NCBI GenBank assembly: GCA_023416855.1
Contig: JAEZGU010000031.1
Location: 1 to 6,151, forward strand
Length of the DNA: 6,151 nucleotides
Reading direction: 5' to 3'
Source of the DNA: Bacillota bacterium
GTDB taxonomy: Bacteria > Bacillota > Clostridia > Tissierellales > Sedimentibacteraceae
The position numbers and the translations under genes were made by a program. Every line of letters starts with the position of its first letter. Within the stretch, counting starts at the first letter, position 1. Shown in pieces: positions 1-5,686 of this stretch. The notes beneath the pieces were generated by a model, which did no database searches, was not told the origin of the DNA, and worked only from the letters and a program-made list of their open reading frames with translations.

Positions 1-248
1 GATTGAGCATCATTTATATTGATTTTTAAATATCCAGCGACTTCATTATTTAAATATACGAAAAAGAATTGTGAAGAAATATTGGATAATTCTTTTTCTA
101 ATTGTTTCAAGTTAAATGCCCTTTCTAGATAAGCTTTTATATTTTCTGGAGAATTCTGATTCTTAAATGTCTCATTAAATGTTTCATAACTAATTTCTAG
201 AAGTTTAGGCAAATCTTCAACATTACACTTTTTTATATTTATAGTCAT
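1..248 (-). CDS. paiA: PaiA-like spermidine/spermine N-acetyltransferase (GNAT), 5' part only
   Basis: This gene is cut by the left window edge; 82 complete codons are present. The start (ATG at 248-246) follows a strong AAAGGGGTGA ribosome binding site at 258-267. The visible protein has the N-terminal half of a GNAT fold: a first beta strand (MTINIKK), helix EDLPKLLEISYETF, the segment FKNQNSPENIKAYLERAF, and the strand pair FFFVYLNNEVAGYLKININ. These stretches match my recollection of Bacillus subtilis PaiA closely, including the NSPEN-KAYLE and SSQFFF-Y segments. PaiA acetylates spermidine and spermine using acetyl-CoA in the cytoplasm. The acetyl-CoA-binding motif (R/Q-x-x-G-x-G/A) lies beyond the edge, so catalysis cannot be judged here. 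It starts 25 nt after the MarR gene and probably shares its transcript and MarR control. The GNAT assignment is firm; the exact substrate is inferred from resemblance. Confidence 0.85.
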   Translation of the reverse strand, partial: MTINIKKCNVEDLPKLLEISYETFNETFKNQNSPENIKAYLERAFNLKQLEKELSNISSQFFFVYLNNEVAGYLKININDAQ

Positions 249-273
249 TTAATTAAATCACCCCTTTGTATAA

Positions 274-726
274 TCAATAATTTCTTTTGTTTCCTTTTTT
301 CACAAAATCCCAATCTTTTTCTATGTTTTTTCTTACTCTTTGAAGAAGGTTAGAGATTATTTCCATTTCCTCTTCTGAAAATCCTTCTAATGCTACAGTA
401 TTGGAATAGTCATGTTCTCTTTTAATAAAATGATAAGTATTTTCACCCTTCTCTGTTGGAAAAAGTTTATTGATTTTTTTATTAGTCTTATCTGTCTTCT
501 TTTCAATAAATCCATTAACCTCCAATTTCTTTAAGGCACGGGATACTGTTGTTCTATCTACTTTTATCATATCAGATAATTTTTCTTGAATTATTCCTGG
601 ATTTTCATATATTCTCACAAGGTACAAATACTGCCCTTTTGTAAGGTCATATTCTTTAAATTCTATATTACTTATAGAATCTAATGCCCTTGCTATCATT
701 CCTATCTCACGAAGAATTTCTGTCAT
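274..726 (-). CDS. MarR-family transcriptional regulator
   Basis: A 150-residue cytoplasmic DNA-binding protein of the usual MarR length. The N-terminal dimerisation helix is about residues 1-25. The winged helix-turn-helix spans about 30-95: helix 45-55 (IIQEKLSDMI), recognition helix 57-70 (DRTTVSRALKKLEV), then NGFIEKK and a wing with TDKTNKK leading to LFPTEKG, a typical MarR pattern. The C-terminal helices (117-140) would complete the dimer. MarR proteins usually repress their own operon until a small ligand binds. The start ATG at 726-724 is preceded by AAAGGGG at 733-739, six bases upstream. Two similar inverted repeats flank the promoter, which suggests autoregulation. The acetyltransferase gene follows directly and is the likely co-regulated target. 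The ligand and the specific subfamily cannot be read from the sequence. Confidence 0.93.
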   Translation of the reverse strand: MTEILREIGMIARALDSISNIEFKEYDLTKGQYLYLVRIYENPGIIQEKLSDMIKVDRTTVSRALKKLEVNGFIEKKTDKTNKKINKLFPTEKGENTYHFIKREHDYSNTVALEGFSEEEMEIISNLLQRVRKNIEKDWDFVKKGNKRNY

Positions 727-749
727 AATAAACCCCTTTAAAATATATT

Positions 750-767
750 TTGTTGCAAATACAATAA
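750..767. promoter_or_regulatory. MarR operator candidate O2 (imperfect)
   Basis: A second copy with the same 7-4-7 layout: TTGTTGC-AAAT-ACAATAA. The left half is identical to O1 and the right half matches at five of seven positions. It lies 46 bp from O1, just downstream of the predicted transcription start, so both boxes could be occupied together. Confidence 0.5.
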
Positions 768-781
768 AAATTTATAAATAA

Positions 782-810
782 ATTTTACCACAACCTTGTT
801 GCACTTGCAA
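782..810 (-). promoter_or_regulatory. Likely promoter of the marR-paiA operon
   Basis: On the minus strand a -35 box TTGCAA (805-810) is followed after exactly 17 bases by a -10 box TAAAAT (782-787). Transcription would start near 775, giving a leader of about 50 nt. The -35 box lies inside the upstream inverted repeat, so a bound repressor would block RNA polymerase. This is read by eye from spacing and consensus only. Confidence 0.6.
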
Positions 811-813
811 CAA
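796..813. promoter_or_regulatory. MarR operator candidate O1
   Basis: A perfect 7-bp inverted repeat, TTGTTGC-ACTT-GCAACAA, covers the -35 box of the marR promoter. Palindromes of this size and half-site spacing are usual for MarR dimers. The adjacent regulator is the natural candidate to bind it. Confidence 0.65.
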
Positions 814-830
814 AATTTAAGCTGTTAGAA

Positions 831-1197
831 GAAATAGAATAAATATTATATATTCTAAAAATTATAGAAAATACAAGGTAGTATTATAGCACTTATGGAG
901 TGTTTTTCATAAATTATATAACTAGATTATGAAAATGTTTGAAGAAAAAATTATCAAAATAACATAGTTACATCTTACATAGAGTCTCTTGTTATATTTT
1001 ACAGACTTAGATTATAATTCAATAAGGTAAGCCAACATATTCATCTATTAAAAATTACATATTAATGTATATATTTTTTTAAACTTAACTTCATTCTTAG
1101 GTCACTTTACTTTTAGTTAGCCTCATTGTGAATAGACATTAGTGCTATACATCACAATTAAATAATATACATTCTTTATAAATTGGATTATAAAATT
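831..1197. other. AT-rich intergenic stretch with no recognised gene
   Basis: No credible gene was found on either strand: open frames are short and lack ribosome binding sites. A 7-bp inverted repeat, ATTGTGA at 1125-1131 and TCACAAT at 1152-1158, is the only structure noted, and it may be chance in such AT-rich sequence. Confidence 0.5.
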
Positions 1198-1210
1198 GGG
1201 TTATTAAATT

Positions 1211-1296
1211 ACCCTTTACAACCCTATTTGTCGCTTTTATCTTATCAATTCTCTAATTCCTCAATGTCATCTGTCAAATAGCCTATTTTAAAGGGT
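1211..1296. repeat. Nested inverted repeats
   Basis: ACCCTTTA (1211-1218) is the reverse complement of TAAAGGGT (1289-1296). Inside it, CTATTTG (1224-1230) is the reverse complement of CAAATAG (1275-1281). The two pairs nest correctly and could fold into one long interrupted stem closing on about 44 bases. The outer arm shares GGGT with the terminator at 1293-1330, so the two folds exclude each other. Its role is unknown. Confidence 0.45.
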
Positions 1297-1330
1297 CAAA
1301 AAACGGTGTTTTTCCACCGATTTTTGACCC
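1293..1330 (-). terminator. Rho-independent terminator, probably bidirectional
   Basis: On the minus strand the stem CGGTG, loop GAAAAA and stem CACCG are followed by TTTTTT, the form of an intrinsic terminator. The stem extends past one T-T mismatch into an outer 10-bp pairing, GGGTCAAAAA with TTTTTGACCC. On the plus strand the inner stem is followed by ATTTTT, so it could also act in that direction. It lies 43 nt after the stop of the methyltransferase fragment and may be that gene's original terminator. Confidence 0.7.
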
Positions 1331-1346
1331 AATTTTCACCCTCAAC

Positions 1347-1362
1347 CCACTATATGTTGTGG
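1347..1362. promoter_or_regulatory. Possible NrdR-box-like palindrome
   Basis: CCACTATATGTTGTGG is an imperfect palindrome. Read on the minus strand, its core CACAACATATAGTG differs at one position from CACAATATATAGTG, which fits my recollection of the NrdR consensus. NrdR represses ribonucleotide reductase genes, but no such gene is in the window and NrdR boxes usually occur in pairs. It may be a relic or a coincidence. Confidence 0.25.
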
Positions 1363-1372
1363 TCAAACCCTA

Positions 1373-1471
1373 TTATTCCCCCTCCGAACCACAATACGTC
1401 ATCAGAATTATACTCTCAACGTGCGGCGTATGTGGATACATGTCAACGGTTTCACGGTTATTGGGTACATA
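1373..1471 (-). pseudogene. rumA: 3'-terminal fragment of a 23S rRNA (uracil-5-)-methyltransferase gene
   Basis: Read on the minus strand from 1471 this stretch encodes YVPNNRETVDMYPHTPHVES, then IILMTYCGSEGE and a TAA stop. The block VDMYPHTPHVESIILM matches the conserved C-terminus of RumA/RlmD/RlmCD (TrmA family), usually VDMFPxTxHVExVxLM. These enzymes add a methyl group from S-adenosylmethionine to C5 of a uridine in 23S rRNA; the catalytic Cys and SAM-binding motifs lie upstream and are absent here. An in-frame TGA at 1472-1474 precedes the fragment, and I see no methyltransferase sequence beyond it. The stretch is clearly richer in G+C than its neighbours, which suggests foreign origin. 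It is best explained as a gene end left by integration or deletion; the 3' end of rum is a known target of streptococcal integrative elements. Confidence 0.7.
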
Positions 1472-1495
1472 TCAATCAGATTGATTTATGATGTA

Positions 1496-1535
1496 TTGTC
1501 AAAGGGATTATAGGCCAATTTTCAATCCTTGACAA
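1496..1535. repeat. 12-bp inverted repeat with 2-nt bulge
   Basis: TTGTCAA (1496-1502) pairs with TTGACAA (1529-1535), and after a two-base bulge GGATT (1505-1509) pairs with AATCC (1524-1528), leaving a 14-base loop. It lies 34 nt past the last stop codon of the four-gene operon and could stabilise or end that transcript, but no T-run follows it on the minus strand. It also sits next to the methyltransferase fragment, so a recombination-site role is possible. Confidence 0.5.
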
Positions 1536-1568
1536 AAAAATGTATTCAATAAATGTATATTTAGTTTC

Positions 1569-2609
1569 TTAGTGAATTTTTTTTATTTGATACGTTTTAC
1601 CTTGGAATTCAGCCTCGTCTCCAATATATTTACCCAATAGCATTTTAACTAATGGCGGAAACCTATTAGTTTCAGGAAGGTAATCTGCCTTAATTATTTT
1701 AGTTTCATTTGTTTGAGGTATAAAAACAGTAACCTTATTTCCTAACACTATATACAAATCCTTTTCATTATTACTGTCACTATTTTCGATGACACTATCA
1801 TCATTTTCATCATCAGGATCATTAGATACAATACCTTGTTCATCTCCCTGGATAATTGCATATATATTTTCTATGATTATTTCTGCAATATCATCTTCGC
1901 TTAAGCAGTCAAGTATCAAACCGCCACCTACAGCATTTAATAATTGTAAAGAGGGCCTAATGTGTTCTTTTAGTGAAATTTGAACTCCCTCATCTTTAAA
2001 ATACTTAATTCCATTAACAATTCCTCCTAGAATCGTAGGATTTGATGAAAAATTATTGCTGTAAAAAATATCAGATATTTTACTGCTGATATCATTGCTT
2101 CCAATTATATCAAGTTTTTCAAAATGGTTTGAGCAAGACGCATCATAAGTGTTTCTTCCAACCCACCAGCATTTGGCAAGTGTGTTTCTATATAGTCCAG
2201 CACGTGTTCCACCAGAAAAGAAAAAGCGTGATTTTATATTGGAAACAGCCTCTTTTTGAGTTCTAGGTTGTTTTTTATGATAATCCCATCTTTCTCGAAC
2301 ATAATTATAGAATACAGAATGACATAAACCCGCCCACAATCTTTCATCACTTGCTTGTGACTCATTTAAAAATGAAAGATTCTTATATAATATTTTACAA
2401 TTATTAAATTCAACTTCACCAATTGTCATATCGGAATCCAGAGCAGAGAGTTGAAAATTAGGCACATCTTTGTATTCTATAAATGGGTTCCCACCACATA
2501 CTGTCCAAAGCCACTCATTATCTTTTTCAGTAAAATACTTATTGTATAATAAATCAAGATTATCTTTAAGGATATCTATCGCCTCTTTTTTCATAAAATA
2601 TATTTTCAT
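1569..2609 (-). CDS. DUF6339-like protein with C-terminal GreA/GreB-like domain
   Basis: Fourth and last gene of the operon, 346 residues from the ATG at 2609-2607. That start has GAGGAG at 2620-2625 and lies one base after the preceding stop; an in-frame ATG at 2642 has no good ribosome binding site. Residues about 1-255 are mostly helical and carry ASDERLWAGLCH (86-97), RERW (105-108), RNTLAKCWW (141-149) and LNAVGGGLILD (224-234), a pattern I associate with DUF6339, a family of unknown function. An acidic low-complexity linker (258-282, rich in D, N, S and E) follows. Residues 284-346 resemble the C-terminal FKBP-like domain of GreA/GreB: VLGNKVTV, then PLVKMLLGKYIGDEAEF and GKTYQIKKI. In Gre factors this domain docks on RNA polymerase; the Gre coiled coil that enters the secondary channel is absent here. 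A link to transcription is therefore inferred. No signal peptide or membrane segment is seen. Confidence 0.85.
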   Translation of the reverse strand: MKIYFMKKEAIDILKDNLDLLYNKYFTEKDNEWLWTVCGGNPFIEYKDVPNFQLSALDSDMTIGEVEFNNCKILYKNLSFLNESQASDERLWAGLCHSVFYNYVRERWDYHKKQPRTQKEAVSNIKSRFFFSGGTRAGLYRNTLAKCWWVGRNTYDASCSNHFEKLDIIGSNDISSKISDIFYSNNFSSNPTILGGIVNGIKYFKDEGVQISLKEHIRPSLQLLNAVGGGLILDCLSEDDIAEIIIENIYAIIQGDEQGIVSNDPDDENDDSVIENSDSNNEKDLYIVLGNKVTVFIPQTNETKIIKADYLPETNRFPPLVKMLLGKYIGDEAEFQGKTYQIKKIH

Positions 2610-2610
2610 T

Positions 2611-3495
2611 TTAAATAGACTCCTCATCTTCCATATTCTCAAATAATTCAGTGAACATCGATAATGCTTTGCTTATTGGTAACTCCATTGCCTCTTGAGC
2701 CAATTGAACAGATGATTTTAACTCATCTTTTATTTCATCTATAAAATTTATCCCTCTTTTTTCATAAGCTTTATTCAAAGCAATATACCATGCTTTTCCT
2801 TCATTTGCTTCTATTCCAGTTTCTTGTTTTAGTTCCTCAAATACATATACTAAAGCGGGGAAAACTATCATTGAATTCAATATTGGTTGAAACTGTATTT
2901 TCTTACAAAAGCGAGAGTATGTTTCAAATTCTTGTGTTCCTAGACCAATTTTGATTTGATTAGAGTCTATATCGACATTCATAGGCTTTTCTTCAGTAGT
3001 AATGCGCTTATAAACCCTAAAAATTGAGCTTGCAGTTGTTAATTCTTCATAGTTTTTTACAATATCTAATGCTGGTAAATTTTTGTACCCAAGTATGCTT
3101 CCTTTTGCTAAATCAAATGAAATACCGTCATAATCATTATTCCAATCAGAATTAATAAAGTGTTTAATGTTTTCTTTTAAAATGATCAATGCAATAATTT
3201 CTAATTTCCCATTAATTCTACCCGCAGGTATATCTATGCTAGTTTGTTCAGTTATTGAATGAAGTGTTGTCCTAAATGCCGTATTTGAACACTCTATATG
3301 AATTACATATTCTGTTTTACCATCAATAATTAGATTTCGAAGTTCTTCGTTATCTAGTGTTATTTTAAATTCAAGTTGTAAATTATTAACACCACTCATT
3401 CTATATTGAAAATCAACATCAAAAACTGATGAATTATAATCATTTTTTTCTTCGCTTAGAATTGGGTAAGTATATAGTCTTTTAGTTATGTTCAT
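2611..3495 (-). CDS. Conserved operon protein of unknown function
   Basis: Third gene of the operon, 294 residues. I chose the ATG at 3495-3493 because GGAGGT at 3504-3509 lies eight bases upstream; the in-frame ATG at 3501 is only two bases from it. The gene overlaps the end of the ATPase gene by 14 nt, so translation is coupled. The first ~170 residues alternate hydrophobic and polar in the manner of a beta-rich domain (LQLEFKITL, EYVIHIECSNTAFRT, GKLEIIALIIL) and include NNDYDGISFDLAKGSILGYK, a segment I believe is conserved in proteins encoded beside this kind of ATPase. Residues about 200-294 are helical (FPALVYVFEELKQ, DEIKDELKSSVQLAQEAMEL) and end acidic (ENMEDEESI). I recognise no catalytic motif, transmembrane segment or signal peptide. 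It may be a structural or adaptor subunit; this is inferred from position only. Confidence 0.85.
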   Translation of the reverse strand: MNITKRLYTYPILSEEKNDYNSSVFDVDFQYRMSGVNNLQLEFKITLDNEELRNLIIDGKTEYVIHIECSNTAFRTTLHSITEQTSIDIPAGRINGKLEIIALIILKENIKHFINSDWNNDYDGISFDLAKGSILGYKNLPALDIVKNYEELTTASSIFRVYKRITTEEKPMNVDIDSNQIKIGLGTQEFETYSRFCKKIQFQPILNSMIVFPALVYVFEELKQETGIEANEGKAWYIALNKAYEKRGINFIDEIKDELKSSVQLAQEAMELPISKALSMFTELFENMEDEESI

Positions 3496-5392
3496 ATACA
3501 TTTACCTCCATAGCATAATCTCTTGAATCAACCAAGGAAAATTCAATAATTACCTTTTCATTGCCTTTGAGATTAGAAAAACTTATTCCAATTAAACTGC
3601 ATTTTATATCATCACAAGCAGAAATGCCAGTAGCTGATTTAACATATAATTTGTTGGATATACCATTTTCACCTACTGTAACTATTTCTATATGACCAGC
3701 TTGAACATCTCTTGGTACTTCGAACGATGCTCTGTATTTATCTTTTGCAATCTTCACTATACGAATATTTTTTAATACTTGATAGGTATCACCACTATAT
3801 TTTTCATGAACAGTATCTCGACCATCTTTTGAAGCCTTGCCTATATGTATATCTTTTTTTGTTCTATGACGGTTGCCCCCTAAACTTCTTACTGCTGAAA
3901 AACCACCTTGTCCAATTTTTCCTTGAATATAAATATTCTTCGATTGCCCTTCACCTTCGTTGCCATGAAATAGACCTTTAGGTTTACTTTGAGACGTTGT
4001 TCTTGGTTGAATTAAAATATCTCCAATTGTATCTTGTAAATCTTCTTTTTTATTATCGCCATGTTGAGTTGACGATGTGGACTCATTCTGAAGAACACTA
4101 CTAAGTCCTTCTACTTCTATTTCTTCATCACTAGAATATTCACCTAAACATAGAATCATATCCCTAACGCACTGTTTCAACTCATCATGATATTCTTTTG
4201 GCTGGGTAGGATCTTTTGTATATCTGCTTGGAACCCATTTATCATGTGAAGGAGTTTCCATTTCTCTAAAATACTCATTTAACTCTTTTCCTTGCATTTC
4301 TAAAACACCCGAAAAAGAAATTAATCGAGATATATTTCCTATTGTCAATAATTTCATCCCAGATGTACGAGTAACAAGTACTTTTCTATTTAACTTATCT
4401 TCTAAATCAACAAGAACACTAAGCTTTAATGTACCTAAGCCATGAAAATCTTTTGTAAACACCTTAGTTTCAGGATTAGATAAAACTTTATAATAGCAAT
4501 ATGCTTGTCTCACTTTTGTGTTATAACGTTCCATAAGCTTTGGCAGATTGGTAGCATTAATTATTTTAGAGTTGATATATACTGTGAGTTTATTTTTATA
4601 AATTGCCATAAGAAAATTTTCTAACATTTCACAGGTTATATCGTCTTCCCATGTTACTGCTGCATTAAAGCCATAAACAAACACATCAGTACCTACTAAA
4701 GTTCTACTTTGTAAACAATCTAACTCTTTAATAGCTTCTACTGGTAAATTACCATCAATATCACCATAATAACCAAATCCTGTGGTCATCGTACGGAGTG
4801 TATCCTTTTCATCTTCAGGGAATGAAATAAACCTTGAAACACCTTGAGCTGCTAATTCATTTTCAACATTTAGCGTTCTATAAAAAACCAATCTATAATC
4901 CGAATTACAAAAAGGTGCATTTTTCCCAATTCCAAAAGCACCCGCTTTATCACCAGTTTTTGTTGCACCACCATCAATTTTTGTTAGTGCATTCCAACCA
5001 TCATCACTATCTCCATAAGGATCAGCTAGCCCAGTAGTGTTGTAATCACTTATTCTTAGTACAAATGTGGTTGGTTTTTCTATTGCCCTTATTGCTTTTT
5101 TTAGATATGCAGTTGTTTTTTCACTTTTCCTATTTGACCAGTAATTATATGCTTTATATAGTTTATTTTTATATGTTTCATAGCCAGGTATATCTTTTGA
5201 TTGAATTATATAACGTTCAAATTCTAAAACCACCTCCAATGAGGAACCATCTATGGCAGCATCCAATGAGTTTTGACATATTTCTCTTGCTAAAGATTGG
5301 ATTTCAGTTCCTGTAAATGTTTCGATACCGGCATCCGAGATACCTCTTGTTTGACCACAACCATTATTAGGAAAATTCCATGCAATGTTCAT
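3482..5392 (-). CDS. GHKL-type ATPase (Hsp90/MutL/MORC-like)
   Basis: Second gene of the operon, 636 residues from ATG 5392-5390. GAGGTG at 5399-5404 lies six bases upstream; a GTG at 5401 is in frame but has no ribosome binding site. Motifs show a Bergerat-fold ATP site: N-box REICQNSLDA (36-45, E37 and N41, which in this fold act on the nucleophilic water and Mg), G1 ISDYNTTGL (114-122, D116) and G2 GAFGIGKNAPF (151-161). A hydrophobic DYRLVFYRTL strand follows, and VTRTSGMKL (340-348) may be the transducer-domain loop with the ATP-sensing Arg/Lys. ATP should close the protein into a dimer clamp. Residues 425-520 look disordered, Ser/Thr- and Gly-rich, with a basic patch (RHRTKK), and the last ~100 form a beta-rich domain. 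I see no MutL endonuclease motif, CW finger or kinase phospho-acceptor. Similar ATPases (paraMORC/MutL types) occur in restriction and other conflict operons; membership here is inferred. Confidence 0.92.
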   Translation of the reverse strand: MNIAWNFPNNGCGQTRGISDAGIETFTGTEIQSLAREICQNSLDAAIDGSSLEVVLEFERYIIQSKDIPGYETYKNKLYKAYNYWSNRKSEKTTAYLKKAIRAIEKPTTFVLRISDYNTTGLADPYGDSDDGWNALTKIDGGATKTGDKAGAFGIGKNAPFCNSDYRLVFYRTLNVENELAAQGVSRFISFPEDEKDTLRTMTTGFGYYGDIDGNLPVEAIKELDCLQSRTLVGTDVFVYGFNAAVTWEDDITCEMLENFLMAIYKNKLTVYINSKIINATNLPKLMERYNTKVRQAYCYYKVLSNPETKVFTKDFHGLGTLKLSVLVDLEDKLNRKVLVTRTSGMKLLTIGNISRLISFSGVLEMQGKELNEYFREMETPSHDKWVPSRYTKDPTQPKEYHDELKQCVRDMILCLGEYSSDEEIEVEGLSSVLQNESTSSTQHGDNKKEDLQDTIGDILIQPRTTSQSKPKGLFHGNEGEGQSKNIYIQGKIGQGGFSAVRSLGGNRHRTKKDIHIGKASKDGRDTVHEKYSGDTYQVLKNIRIVKIAKDKYRASFEVPRDVQAGHIEIVTVGENGISNKLYVKSATGISACDDIKCSLIGISFSNLKGNEKVIIEFSLVDSRDYAMEVNVYEHN

Positions 5393-5397
5393 GCTAC

Positions 5398-5622
5398 TCA
5401 CCTCAACGTAAATTTGTTTTCTTTTTCTCCTGAATCATGAAATTTACTTTTACAGTTTTTCAACTCTTGTTCAAGAGTAAAGAATATTTTTTTTACATCG
5501 GTTTCATCATATTCATATGTTGATTTGTTTGAACAATTTCCCAGCAATCTAATCATATCAATAATTTTATTTGTACGCGCTTCTGCAATTCTGAGAAATT
5601 TATCATGTTTAGACTCCACCAT
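5398..5622 (-). CDS. Small charged helical protein, first gene of the operon
   Basis: A 74-residue protein with an excellent ribosome binding site, GGAGGTG at 5630-5636, seven bases before the ATG. It ends five bases before the ATPase start, which points to coupled expression. The sequence predicts two or three helices: KFLRIAEARTNKIIDMIRLL, then a turn with GNCSNKSTYEY, and DETDVKKIFFTLEQELKNCK with a basic and hydrophilic tail. I recall a widespread family of unnamed small proteins with the pattern R-x-N-K-x-x-x-x-I-R-x-L-G-N-x-S-N-K-x-x-Y-x-Y followed by D-V-x-K-I-F, and this fits it, but I cannot give a function. Position ahead of the ATPase suggests a regulator or small subunit. It lacks an obvious helix-turn-helix, zinc site or membrane segment. 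Confidence 0.82.
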   Translation of the reverse strand: MVESKHDKFLRIAEARTNKIIDMIRLLGNCSNKSTYEYDETDVKKIFFTLEQELKNCKSKFHDSGEKENKFTLR

Positions 5623-5658
5623 TTAAAAACACCTCCGATAATTATAATTCATATATAT

Positions 5659-5686
5659 ATTATATTATTATTAATATATATGTCAA
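5659..5686 (-). promoter_or_regulatory. Consensus sigma-A promoter of the four-gene operon
   Basis: On the minus strand, TTGACA (5681-5686) and TATAAT (5659-5664) are perfect matches to the housekeeping consensus, separated by 16 bp of AT-only sequence. Transcription would begin near 5652, giving a leader of about 30 nt that ends in the GGAGGTG of the 74-residue gene. A promoter this strong would normally need repression. Confidence 0.8.

Noticed and set aside
931..971. Possible small plus-strand peptide beginning ATGAAAATGTTTGAAG
   Set aside because: Only 12-13 codons long, with no ribosome binding site or promoter.
1125..1158. ATTGTGA/TCACAAT inverted repeat resembling a CRP site
   Set aside because: Spacing (20 bp between arms) is too long for a CRP site, and no promoter or gene lies beside it.
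1306..1491. Open frame of 61 codons on the plus strand
   Set aside because: It is the antisense of the methyltransferase fragment and the terminator. There is no ribosome binding site, and the minus-strand frame has clear family similarity.
1329..1524. 10-bp direct repeat CCAATTTTCA at 1329-1338 and 1515-1524 flanking the rum fragment
   Set aside because: Tempting as a target duplication, but 10-bp repeats are expected by chance in several places in a sequence this long and AT-rich, and serine recombinases leave much shorter identity.
1789..1983. Plus-strand open frame of 64 codons
   Set aside because: It is antisense to the acidic linker and helical part of the DUF6339-like gene. Its Ser-rich composition is the complement of the Asp/Glu codons.
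2609..2642. Upstream starts for the DUF6339-like gene (ATG at 2642 and 2627)
   Set aside because: They overlap the end of the preceding gene and lack a well-placed Shine-Dalgarno sequence; the ATG at 2609 has GAGGAG upstream.
4834..5316. Two plus-strand open frames of 67 and 83 codons (with another of 89 codons at 3712-3981)
   Set aside because: All lie opposite the GHKL ATPase gene, have unlikely compositions (runs of His, Leu, Phe and Tyr) and lack ribosome binding sites, so they are antisense shadows.
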